From: Didymella arachidicola
Taxonomy: Eukaryota; Ascomycota; Dothideomycetes; Pleosporales; Didymellaceae
Direction of reading: 5' to 3'
Assembly: GCA_016630955.3 (NCBI GenBank)
Contig: CM049996.1
Location: forward strand, 682,001 to 746,000
DNA length: 64,000 bases
Positions 29,783 through 40,123 of the stretch are shown in pieces; the stretch's first letter is position 1, and each line of letters starts with the position of its first letter. The position numbers and the translations under genes were made by a program. Below the pieces are notes generated by a model. The model was not told the DNA's origin and did not search any database. It saw only the letters and a program-made list of their open reading frames with translations.

Positions 29783-31712
29783 CTAGTATGTGGGAATAGT
29801 CTCGATTGCTGCCCTTGCCTTCTTGGCCTCAGCCTCAAATGCCAATATTTGCTTCTCACATGCTTGTCTTAGCTTCTCCTGGCCTCTCTTTGCATTGTAT
29901 AGCACCCACTGCTCGATCGTCATCTTCTTCTCAGCCTCAGTCAGACCGGCATACACTGCAGCGTTGAGCTCCTTGTCACTGGTCCCCGCCGGCACAATCG
30001 CGTCGAGACCAGCGTCAATGACGATGTCATTCATGAAAGCGGCGACCCCTGCAGTGTTGCTGAAGAATGCGTCGATATCGATAGAATCCCAAGTCTGCTC
30101 CTGCTGAGCTTCCTCGGATTCGGGAGTCTTCGGCCTCGTCGGTGTCTTCTTTGGAGTTCCGATCAGCAAAGACGCCGGAAGAATTGAATTGTCTTCTTCT
30201 GCGTTTCCCACCTCGGGCTCTAGCTGTGCAGGTTCTTCGTCTTCCGGTTCTGCAAAATCTATGGGTGTCCTCTTAGGCGTACCGGCGAGAAGAGATTCAG
30301 GAAAGCTTGAGACGCTGCTTTGTCTGCTGCGCTTCGGTGAAGCCTCAGGAACCCCGGTATTTTCAGCCTGGTCGCTTGTACGTTTCTTGCCGCGTGTTGC
30401 CTTCGTGGTGGTGCTTGCACTCGAGGCACGCTTAGCTTTGGGAGCAACTTTCTTGGCTTTCGTCTTCGGTTCGGGTGCGGGTTCAGGCTCAGACTCAGAC
30501 TTAGACTCAGGCTCAGACCCGGGCTCAGGCTCGGGCTCGGGCTCAAGCGACGGTTCAACGTTGGCATCCTCCGTTGTCGTGTCCACTTTCTCGGTAGCCT
30601 TCTTTCTTCCGCGTGTAGGTTTTGCGACCACTCCGTCGTTTGTGCTGTTGAGTGTGTTGTCAATGGCTGTGCTTGCACGCTTTCTGCCACCGCGTGTGGG
30701 TTTGTCGGCGATACTGTCCATTGTGTTGTCGATTGCTGTGCTGGCGCGCTTCCTCGCACCTCGTGTAGGCTTCTCTACTATGCTGGCGATGGAGTCGTCG
30801 AGCTGCGTACTTGCGGGCTTTCGCCCACGTGTTGCCTTAGGCTTGATATGCTCGATTTCGAGGTCGGTCGTCTCGCTGGTGCGCTTCTTGCCACGGGTAG
30901 GCTTCTCGATTACGCTTGAGATGGAATCATCGATCTGCTCGCTGGCGCGTTTCTTGCCGCGGGTGGTCTTCGAGGCTGTACTGGCGGTCGATGGACGTGA
31001 TGAGGCACGCTTACCCTTCTTCGCTGCAGCTTTTGGCGGGGGGTTGTAGAGCTCTTTGAGAGCAAAGAAGAGACACTCGGGCGCACGTCGTCGGTGTTCC
31101 TCCATTGGATCGTCGCCGATGTCCCACGCGTCGAGGGAGAGGGAGCAGTACGCGCAAGTCGCGCCGTCAGCCGTATCCAGGGTTGGATCATAGTACCAGC
31201 CAGCTTCGACCAACTGCAGTCTCTGTCAGCAATGCACTTGTCAACTCAAGAGAGAAGGCGCATACCTGCTCAATACTGGGATAGCCCTCATTGCTGTCGA
31301 GAGGCCATCCATGCTCAAATGTGTCACGGCGCGCCTGCATCATCGCGTCTGATGTGGGATCATCTTCACTCCTGCCCGGATCTCCTGTGCGCAAGCGGAT
31401 GCATGTGACGACTGCGAAGCCGCAGTTCGGGGAATGGGTCAGGTGCTCATATGCGGGCACGTCGTTCTCCTCCCAGCCATCAAGCTGACAGTGGCATGAG
31501 AAACATTGGACATTGTCCGGGCTGGTTGTTGTGGGCTTCCAGACGAAGCCAGCGAAAGCCAGGTCGTGTGCTGATGGGAGCGCCAATGGCCAGGCATTCT
31601 TCGCTTTCGAGGGCGCCTTCTTGGTTTTCGAGGAAGTGCGCCTAGATTTGGAGGCTGGTGCTGTGAATGTGTCGATACGCGCGTGGAGGGACGCGAGAGA
31701 GGCTGCTGCCAT
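29783..31712 (-). CDS. bir1: BIR1/survivin-type chromosomal passenger protein with two BIR domains
   Basis: Exons 31712-31266 and 31213-29783, with intron 31265-31214 (GTATGC donor, CTGCAG acceptor), give 625 residues. BIR 1 begins at LASLHARIDTF and has FSCHCQLDGW...H...C zinc ligands. BIR 2 (AYCSLSLDAWDIGDDPMEEH, then C) follows the splice site. Next is a long basic region with seven copies of a (P/A/T)TRG(R/K)(K/R)-type block spaced about 25-35 residues. An acidic EPEPEP stretch follows, then two repeats with SLL(A/I)GTPK(R/K)TP, possible CDK sites. The C-terminal helical tail (TIEQWVLYNAKRGQEKLRQ) resembles the region that binds INCENP. The role is in the Aurora B complex at centromeres. 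The ATG 31712 was chosen because the longer frame starts at TTG. Confidence 0.9.
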
Positions 31713-31887
31713 GGCTTCTGAAAGCGGGCGCCAGGGATCTTGAGATGGAGACCGAGACTGAGACGTATATCGCGTAGCTTGCGCGATGCTCGAGCTCGAT
31801 TGAGGTGGATGCTGAGCACAGCGCGTGGGGTTGTCGCGGTTGTTGGGGAGGGCAGGCGCGAGGTAAACACCAGCCAAACACGCGCTG
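31713..31887. promoter_or_regulatory. Short bidirectional promoter of bir1 and TAM41
   Basis: Only 175-250 bp separate the two divergent start codons, depending on which TAM41 ATG is used. The two genes must share core promoter space. Confidence 0.4.
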
Positions 31888-33327
31888 ATGTTTTTAGTCT
31901 GCTTACGTCACCCCTTGCTGAGTGCGCTTCGAGCAGCCTCAGGCATCGACTCAACAACATCAATGTATCAATTCCGCCCGTTCGTACGCACAGCGTGGTG
32001 CAGGAAGCCCCTGCTACTGCCTGGCCGCCGCTTTCTTGCGACTCAGCAGGTACAGCCGAGCAATCCCAGTCCGAGACCGGAAGCTCAGTCCCTTCCTCCG
32101 GGATGGGAAGACCAAGAACCCACACTGTCCGACTTCTCAGAGCTGCCGCACAAGGACTTTGGAAAGAACCAATTGATTCAGACCAATGAGGAGTTCAAGA
32201 GGTCATTACGAGGGATACTGCGCCAATTCCCGCCTGTCACATACGCATTTGCCTACGGCTCCGGCGTCTTCCCTCAGTCTGCTTCGACAGCTTCGCTCAC
32301 GACCGAATCGCCGCACCCGAACCCACCTGAGGCGATCTTGAAATGGCAGAAAGGCGGTGGAAAGATGATTGACTTCATCTTGACCCCGAGATACTCTCAA
32401 CACTTCCATTCGCTCAATCTGCGTGAGCACCGCGACCACTACTCATTTCTTGGATCGCTGGGCTCGGGTGTGGTCAGCCACGTACAAGACCGCTACGGTG
32501 CTGGTGTATACTTCAATCCGTACATCACGGTCAACGGCACCATGATCAAGTATGGCGTGGTCAATTTCGAAACCCTCCTGCGCGATCTTACCAACTGGGA
32601 CACACTATACCTTGCAGGTCGCCTACACAAGCCTTGCAAGATTCTCCACGAGGAGCCAAATATACGCCTCGCAAATCAGCGCAACTTATTGTCCGCCGTT
32701 CGATGCGCCCTCCTCCTCCTTCCGCCCACCTTCACCGAGAAGCAATTGTATTCTACCATAACAGGGTTGAGTTACCAGGGCGACCCACGCATGCAATATG
32801 GAACCGAGAACCCCAAGAAGATTGACAACATTGTAACACACCAGATCCGCAACTTCAGGTTATTATACCACGATCTGCTTGTCTCGCTGCCAAACATCAT
32901 GTATGCCGACTTCTCTGCTGTAAACAGGCCAGACTGGATGGATGATACAAAGCTGGATCTGAAGTTGTCGCAAGACATGAATCCTGAGCGGCGCGCAAAT
33001 ATGGTACGACGGTTGCCTAAGACGTTCCGCGAAAAGATCTACTTCCTCTACCGCGGCAAATTCGGCATCTCTGGAAGCGAATACAAGGATATGCTGGAGG
33101 CTGCCAAGGACGAAGATGCCAAGGGCGGTGTTAAGAAGCAAGTGGGTAGCGACTTCGACAAACGTATCGCAGCCGAGGCAGACCTTCCTCAGATGGTCAC
33201 CAAAGCAATCAACCAGACTGTGAAATGGCCATCCACCGTGCAGAGCATGAAGGGCCCAATCACAGCAGGACCTAAAAGAGCTTGGAAATATCTTAAAGAG
33301 AAGCGCGAAAAGGGTAAGATAAAGTAG
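31888..33327 (+). CDS. TAM41: Mitochondrial phosphatidate cytidylyltransferase (CDP-diacylglycerol synthase)
   Basis: A single-exon ORF of 479 residues, or 454 if translation starts at the second ATG (31963), MYQFRPFVRTAWCRK. The second start gives a clean arginine-rich amphipathic mitochondrial presequence and is preferred. The nucleotidyltransferase core shows FAYGSGVFPQ (GS motif) and KMIDFILTP (metal Asp). Conserved family blocks follow: HSLNLREHRDHYSFLGSLG, GAGVYFNPYI and YGVVNFETLLRDL. The enzyme makes CDP-diacylglycerol from phosphatidate and CTP in the inner membrane, feeding cardiolipin synthesis. The C-terminal half has the helical domain seen in Tam41. It is close to the yeast length (385) plus fungal insertions. 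It is divergent from bir1 with a very short spacer. Confidence 0.93.
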   Translation: MFLVCLRHPLLSALRAASGIDSTTSMYQFRPFVRTAWCRKPLLLPGRRFLATQQVQPSNPSPRPEAQSLPPGWEDQEPTLSDFSELPHKDFGKNQLIQTNEEFKRSLRGILRQFPPVTYAFAYGSGVFPQSASTASLTTESPHPNPPEAILKWQKGGGKMIDFILTPRYSQHFHSLNLREHRDHYSFLGSLGSGVVSHVQDRYGAGVYFNPYITVNGTMIKYGVVNFETLLRDLTNWDTLYLAGRLHKPCKILHEEPNIRLANQRNLLSAVRCALLLLPPTFTEKQLYSTITGLSYQGDPRMQYGTENPKKIDNIVTHQIRNFRLLYHDLLVSLPNIMYADFSAVNRPDWMDDTKLDLKLSQDMNPERRANMVRRLPKTFREKIYFLYRGKFGISGSEYKDMLEAAKDEDAKGGVKKQVGSDFDKRIAAEADLPQMVTKAINQTVKWPSTVQSMKGPITAGPKRAWKYLKEKREKGKIK

Positions 33328-35846
33328 ACGGCCATGTCCAGCCGATAGCGGCAAGGATTGGATCGTACCCAAGACCGCCTCCTCAGGCAACTTTCCCTTT
33401 TGTACCATCACAATAGCGCAAGCGATCAAGCGAGCGTCATTCATAGACATGTGTTTGGATTGCATGCAGCCGCCGTTTAGCAGCATGCGGGTCAGGCTTG
33501 GAAGAAAAGCTGAGCGAAATTCATTTCTTTGCTGGCTTATAAGTCATACTTTGTTCCTGCGCGCGGCTTTGCTGCAATGCCATTGTCAAAGGCTTACGAT
33601 GTGATAGCCCTTCATCCTTAAGCACTTTTGCCTGACGTCACGTACACAGTAGTATTGCCTGGAGATACATGTTCTGCTTGCTATACCCAGAAGTGCTTGA
33701 GCAGCCACAAGTGCAAGAATGTAAGAAACTATTGCAGGAGCTTTTCGTCCAGCGTCCTGATTCGCTGGCTGACAGAACACTGGGAGGCAGTCAACGTCTA
33801 CTTACGAGTAGCTCACATCCTGTTTAACCTTGCGATCGGCTCGTGTATTACTCGTTCTAGATCACCAAGTGGTTGCTCGGTAGCTTTAAGTTCTCTCAAG
33901 CTTGGAGGCAGCCGCCATGTAGTATCTGTACTTGTTACCTAGTCCTGTTTCCTGTAAGCCAAAGCTAGGCCGAAGGTTCGACGTCAGTTCCTTGGCCATC
34001 AGATATGTAGCCTAGATGAACAAGATGCTACTCAAGGAAGGGGCAGTGAAGGATCCGTAGGGGGCTTTTGACCACACTTCTACGCCCCCTTTTAGAGGCA
34101 TCCCGGGAACACGCAAGGAATAAGAACGGTTGTGCACACACCATTATCGACTCTAGGCTACCAATCGTTAGGGTTACGAAAGCAGCCCGTTCGACAAGCA
34201 TATGTATCGAGGTAAGGGGTGCAAAACCATCTTATTGAAAACAGCAATGGTCAAGTTTAAGGCCATGTGAATACCGTGGCTAGCGGTGCATGTGCCTTTT
34301 CCTTACCCAGATACGAGTCGATGTAATTGCCACTAGCGTCGATTGAGCGACGTCAACCATAGACGTGGTATTGCTGATACGAATGGCGACCAACTACTTC
34401 GCTAAGCCTACATCTCGGACTCTCTTTCCTCATTATGTCGTGCTGTTTGTTGAGGCAGTCTATCCTACGGAGTATCAAGTGAACAAGTCGGAATCAATTG
34501 AGTCAGCAGCCTCGTCTTTGAGGCATAGATTCAGCATTTCACAGATCAGTAATTGGAATACACACCTTGTTCCATATCACTTGATCTTGCCTGGCTGATC
34601 AGCCTTGCGGTCTCTCAAGCCATTGGCTATGAGTATTTGGTGGTCGATCCTAGTTCTCTTCACAGTGCCATCGTCTACCAACAGAAGCAGGCTGCTGAAC
34701 ACGACCATGCTACAGCTGTTATTGTAGTTGTGGCCAAAATGACGAGACAAAAATGGTTGAAGTCGAGAAGGGCAGCACACATACAGGTAACAAAACCGAG
34801 TCCAACAAGCCGTTGGCGTATTCGATTGTGCGCGAAAGACCTTTGCTACAAAACGACGCCATTTACAGCAACGCCAGTCTACCCTCTGAGATCTTGATCT
34901 TCAATGCTCACAACTGCACTGTCCCCCGAGTCTGAACGGCATGATCACGCTTGGAGACTACAGCGCGGCGATTGACGGCAGCAGTGTCGTATAGCCCCTG
35001 CATCACCTCCAGGGACTAAGTGGTATCATGTGTAATAAGACGATCCTTACATCTTCTCTGGAGAGCATCACTGCTTGGTGTGCAGCATCTCCGTCCGCAG
35101 GTTTCACCTTCGTGACTTTGCTCAGACATTTTTGGCGTCAGTTCCACTATAACATATGTCTATTCAAAGTCAGACAGTCATATAACGTGATTCTCCCTGA
35201 AGCGACAATTGTGTTGAGATCAGAATGGACGTGAATTCAGTCTATGAAAGTCAAAATCGTAATGGTATTCATAGGGCTGTGAGGCCCGCAGTCGTGATCT
35301 TTTTACTCTTTTGTGGATCATAATCTTAATCGTCATCACCAATGTAGCAAAGGAAACACAGGAACTTTTCGCAATCTGGAAATGGAGACAGCCAGCCCAG
35401 AAAAGGAACAAATGGACACCCCAAAAGCTTTGAAGCGTAGTGGGGATGACAATGAAGTAAGACAACCAGCCCATGATAATGATGATGAAGTCGCTAAACG
35501 CTTGAATGCGCGATGCCGTCGCTATGCAGCCGCCGGTGAAACAGAATGCTAACGAGAGTCGTGAGGGTCATGACAGGTCCCGGAACATGGGTGGAGATAT
35601 ATATGAAATGCCGCAACCATGGGTAGGGGACCATAAGTATTCAAAAGGATAACGGGAGACGACGAAACTTGTCGTTGTTGTTGTTGCGGGTGCTGCTGAT
35701 AATGCCCGCGGACATGTTTGGTTCCGTCCCCTGCACCCACGTGACCGAGAAGTGGTATATCGGGCCGAAATGTGGAGCCTAGAGAGTGCCTGATTGCGGC
35801 ATCAACGTCCTCGTATAATTGCGGTGGTTTTTCGATGCCCAAATGC
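33328..35846. other. Gene-poor region
   Basis: About 2.5 kb without a supportable gene. Short ORFs such as 35313-35552 lack recognisable motifs. A single TTAGGG at 34168 is isolated. A polypurine/CA-rich stretch and a small (TTG)n run near 35670 were seen. Confidence 0.4.
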
Positions 35847-36490
35847 TTAGCACTGGTACCCCGCGTCCCTCAAGCAGCCGGTGCATCTCTCGTACATGCG
35901 GACAGCGCCCCTGCCGCAGTAGCAGGCACTTGTCGAACTGGTACTCGACTTGCTTGAGCGACGGCCGGGAGCATCGAGGCCGTAATCACTGTTCCGTGGG
36001 CTGGTGCCTCCACTCGAGCTGCTGGCTGTTTCGTAGTCGCTGGACACGGCGGTGTTGCGTCGACCGGCACCAATTGCAAGAGGCATACCCTGAACGACAC
36101 CACCTTGACCTGGGCGATGGCCAGGGAGCATGCCGTCGTTGACAGAGAAGTTGCGACAGATCATGTAAGCTCGGGTAGCAGCCGCATTCTTGGCTAGGTC
36201 GTCACTCTCGTAGTCGACGTCTGTAGAGTACTCTCGGTTGTTGACACGGACCGTGCATCCAAAGCCGTAGCCGGAACGGTATGTTTGGAAGAGAGGATCA
36301 GGCCAGTGTCTCCGTTGGCAAAGGCCTGTTGTGATGTTAGTTATCCGTCGAAGGCATAGAACTCAATCCACCAATTTAAGGGCCAGCTGTTGGCGAATAT
36401 GAAACCACAGGGGTAATATGGCGAGCTAATATAGATGTAGGTGAACGCCCGCTGCTGCAGTTCGCCGCGGTTCATGCATGACTTCACCAT
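35847..36490 (-). CDS. Small dsRNA-binding-motif-like protein with Cys tail
   Basis: Proposed exons 36490-36406 and 36325-35847; intron 36405-36326 has a weak GTTTCA donor, a CTAAC branch and a CAG acceptor. The sum is 564 nt, 187 residues. The core GFGCTVRVNNREYSTDV then DLAKNAAATRAYMICRNFSV matches the beta-beta-alpha end of a dsRNA-binding fold, where a basic/Ala-rich helix (AKNAAATRAY) is the signature. After a Ser-rich linker the protein ends in CYCGRGAVRMYERCTGCLRD, four Cys that could bind zinc. The exon with the core is well supported. The first exon and the ATG are tentative. I cannot name a function; RNA binding is inferred. Confidence 0.6.
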
Positions 36491-39422
36491 TTCGGTTCAA
36501 CAGCTGTCACCCCCCCATACTGTGCCAAGTACCGACCGATGAAGAATGCATCGAACATACCTGTCAGATACATAATGTAGAACATGGCGTTGGATCGCGA
36601 GCGGTAGTGAGTGGATTGAAAAGGCAACGCTGGCGCTCGATGTAGGCTCGAAGCTTACGAAGGGAAAGACCAAGGTCGGTTCTGACAGGAATAGGCAAGC
36701 GCTCGTTTGTATTCGACTGAAAGAGGTAGTCGTGGCTGCTGTTGTACAACACGGCGTTGACACCTGTCGAGGCAAGAGAGTGACAGGTGCACTGAAGGTG
36801 GGAGAAGTGTTGCGTTGTAGATAGGAAGGAGTAAGAGGGTATGGCGTGCAGAAGGTATATGGGACGGTAGAGACACATCCGTCTAGTGTGGGATGGCGTG
36901 TAATTTATTGCGGCAGCCGAGTGCAGCGAGCATCTTGGAACATGCAAAGTTCTCCGACCAGTGGGAGCGCCCTCAATTGAACGTCTGGAAGCGCATATTA
37001 TGCGGGCCTTGCGGCTCTGTACAAAGAGGCCCATATTATCGATGCGTTGGCCCCATTTCCGCCAACAAAAACTAGGGTTCCAGATTTCTAGTGAAAGAGC
37101 TCATACCGTAAAAGCACAAGCTTCACCGGTATCCGCCAACTGGGATATCATTCGCCATCGCCACTGTCCTGCAGCATTAGCGCGGGTGATGGTTTGTCAA
37201 GGCGCACCTTTCAGATCGGCATACCAAAGACCCTGATGCAGGAGCATAAACGACGTATAGTGACGGTCGGTTTGTACTCCCACAGCATATAATCCTGATA
37301 CTATGATGTTGTGTTGCATGAGGAACGTATGCTAAGCATGGCCATGGTCCACTAAGCTCCGAGCAAATTCGGCCCCCGTGGCAGCATGGGCGAACATCCG
37401 CGGAAATACGAAGAGGCAAGTTGATGAACGGGATCAGAGACCAGGCGCAAACGCGCAGAGAAATGTGGATCTCAAGCACTCTGACAGGGCTATCCAAGCA
37501 TGGTAGCGGAAGTCGCGCCTAGAGGCAGAATGAGTGGAGAGCAACTTGACACGCTATCGTGAGCATCACGGCTGGAGTTGGCAGGGCATCATACCGAGAA
37601 TAGCAGGCGCTTCTCGGCAGAACAACAAATGGCAAATAAGATTGACTGATTGCGGTAGTCGAGGGGTTGGATGGCAGCTGGGGTTGTGCTACCAGAAATT
37701 TGTCGTTGCGCTCGGGCGTTCATGCACCTGCATGGCATGGCGCATGGTGAGTTGTCAACGACGCTTGACTTTGAAGGTCGAACGATATGCAACCGTAACC
37801 GAACAAGGAGAGGCAGTAACGGCGGTTGCGCCATGAGTCCGTTCACTGCGGAGACGGCCAAGCGATAGCTCGAGCGCCTGTTGCCATCCACAATTGTCGA
37901 TGAACGACTGCAAGGGTACATGTCGTATGTAACGATTCGCCAGATATGTGTCTGAATTTGTGCAAGATGCTCGGAAGAAATCCTAGTCGCTCAACAACCG
38001 AGCTGGCACGGCTAGATTCGTCCATCGCCGATGTCTGGGGGACGTCAAAGGCCGAAGCTCCTCACGGCGTGCATGATTCAGGGCATCACGAAGCGGGCGG
38101 CTGCATGTTGTCTTCGATCGCTGCGCAAAGGCTGGGTCCGTACGGTAGTGCGATGGTGCACAAGACGAAGACAAAAGCGCGATAGGCCAGCAACGTACAG
38201 TAACGGTACATAAAGGACCAGTGCAAGGTCCACGCAAGAGCGGCCTTGCTATGGCGTCGGTCCAAGACTCAGTTGAGGAAGGCTAGAGGAGTGGATTCAA
38301 AGCGGGTCCATACAGCATGAACCGCAGGAAATCTCCGTAGCAACAACACCTCCAACAACGAGCTGATGGCAGGCATGGCAATTTGACGAATCAATTGGGG
38401 GCGGTTGCAGCCTCGTCGCGGGCAGCTGCTGAGTTCCTGCGAAACATGGCGGGAAAATCTGGGGATGGATGACGCACGGCTACGAGTGCAATCTGCACTG
38501 AGAATAGCGGTGAGGAAGCCGAGTCAATGCACCGCAACTGCCCCTCTTTGCGCGCTCAGACTCGACGATGGCAAGAGCGATCAGTTGCCGCTGTAACCAC
38601 GGCTACCTGAGCATCACGGAACGGATGTCATGCCATCGAACGCATTAATTGCAATCGTGAGTTGAGGAATTCACAGCCATTGTTTTCGAATCGGTGGGGT
38701 TCTATACGTGCGCTCGAGCTAGGTAACCGATCCTCGCTTTCTCCGAGGTCGTACAGCTCCACGCAGCGTCCCGCGTCTTACCGTGTCCCCTCGAACAACG
38801 TCTCTCAGGGTCCAGCTGCATCAGAGTCGAAACCCAGAGGCGACACGGCATTGATTCACTCTCCTACTGTGTGCAAGGTTGAACAGGAAGAGGCAATCAT
38901 AGCGTCCGGAACAAGCTCCGACATCGCATCAGTGTACTATATGCCTGAGATCCCAGTCGCCTCAACTTGTTCCGCTTTGAAACGGAGATACATTGCAGAT
39001 AGATGCGCTATGTACGGCTTCATCAAAGTCAAACTTGTACACAGTAGAATCTTGTCACCGCCTTCGTGGGCAGAAACCTTAATACCTAGTATCTACACTC
39101 AAGTTATTGTGCACGAGCTTGAAACGTGAGACCTGGAATGGAACTCGCAAGGCCATCTGTAATTCAACCCTCGGTCCTTGGAGGCGCGCAATCGGCGTAG
39201 AGACAGGAGCGTCCTGAAATGCCGCTGGCTAAGCTTTCCATTGAACATCAACAACGGAAGGAGAACCGAGGATCTCATTCCGGTATGCGGCTATGGTGGC
39301 TCTCGGTGGCTCTCCTCACTGGTTCCGAAAGTTCCGTGACAATGTATTAGCAGCTGCATCAGCTTCTATGATATCGGCACAACTCATCGACCATATCCAC
39401 AGCACCAACAATCTAAGTCAAG
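36491..39422. other. Gene-poor region
   Basis: About 2.9 kb. Overlapping short ORFs occur on both strands. The longest (38662-39129, 155 codons) has no ATG at its start and no recognised motif. The first part is the likely promoter and 5' UTR of the dsRNA-binding-like gene. Confidence 0.35.
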
Positions 39423-40021
39423 ATGTCGAAAATTCACCGAATGACGCTATTCAAGCTCTCAGACAACTCTGTGATCAAAGAGGCGATCCAGAAATACTCC
39501 TCCCTGACTCAGAACGCCCTCAAGGTACGTTCCTACCAACTGCACGTCAGACATCCCATCACTTCAAGTCTCCATAGCTAGCATCCAGCCTCGCGCTTGG
39601 CTAGCCTTCGACTCATGATCCCAGCTGGCGTGGGCGGCTTGATGTTGGGTTCAATGGATTGTGGGGTACGCAGGCTGCATCGTGCAGGTATCGTCTGCCT
39701 GTGATCAGAGAACGTGCGCGGTTGCAACCTCATGTTGAAGAGCCGGAATTACCAAACGCATATGCACAAATTATGCACATTAAAGATCGGCATGGCTAAC
39801 GTTCTGGACAGGACGGCAAACCGTACATCCAGCAAGCGGCTGCTCATCAGGCATACGACGATCCCAGGAGTCAAGGCTATACGCTTGTGGCAAGGACAGT
39901 GTTCAACTCGAAGGCAGACATGGATTACTACGACAACGAGTGCGAGGCACATACAGCTATCAAGTCTTTCATCAAGCCCAACGTGGGAGGGCCTACATTG
40001 GTAGTCTACGTCGATGTATGA
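39423..40021 (+). CDS. Dabb (stress-responsive dimeric A/B barrel) domain protein
   Basis: Exon 1 is 39423-39524 (MSKIHRMTLFKLSDNSVIKE, ending NALK) and exon 2 is 39812-40021 (DGKPYIQQAA to VVYVDV and stop). They sum to 312 nt, 103 residues, the normal Dabb size. The start strand IHRMTLFKL, the DDPRSQGYTLVARTVF block and ADMDYYDNECEAHTAIKSF near the end match small alpha/beta-barrel proteins of fungi and plants. The intron (39525-39811, GTACGT donor, GCTAAC branch, CAG acceptor) is 287 nt, much longer than others here. Without splicing only fragments appear, so the gene is easily missed. Some family members are enzymes in polyketide pathways; the role here is unknown. Confidence 0.8.
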
Positions 40022-40123
40022 GCTAAGATCATAGAAGTCGAAGTCAGCCGGTACCTCATCGCTTGGACAAGGATGCGTTAAGGTTACAGCCAAGCTGCTA
40101 CAGGGGACTATATATGCAGATGC

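Noticed and set aside
30189..31049. 286-codon plus-strand ORF
   Set aside because: It is the antisense shadow of the BIR1 repeat region, with no motif and Ser/Arg-rich repeats that mirror the real coding strand.
34168..34173. TTAGGG telomere-like hexamer
   Set aside because: Single copy only; no array, so no evidence of a telomere or interstitial telomeric repeat.
35313..35552. Small charged ORF (79 codons)
   Set aside because: Weak start context, no family resemblance and an overlapping ORF on the other strand of the same size.
38662..39129. 155-codon plus-strand ORF in a gene-poor region
   Set aside because: It begins at TTG, not ATG, has no recognised motif and no flanking splice sites.
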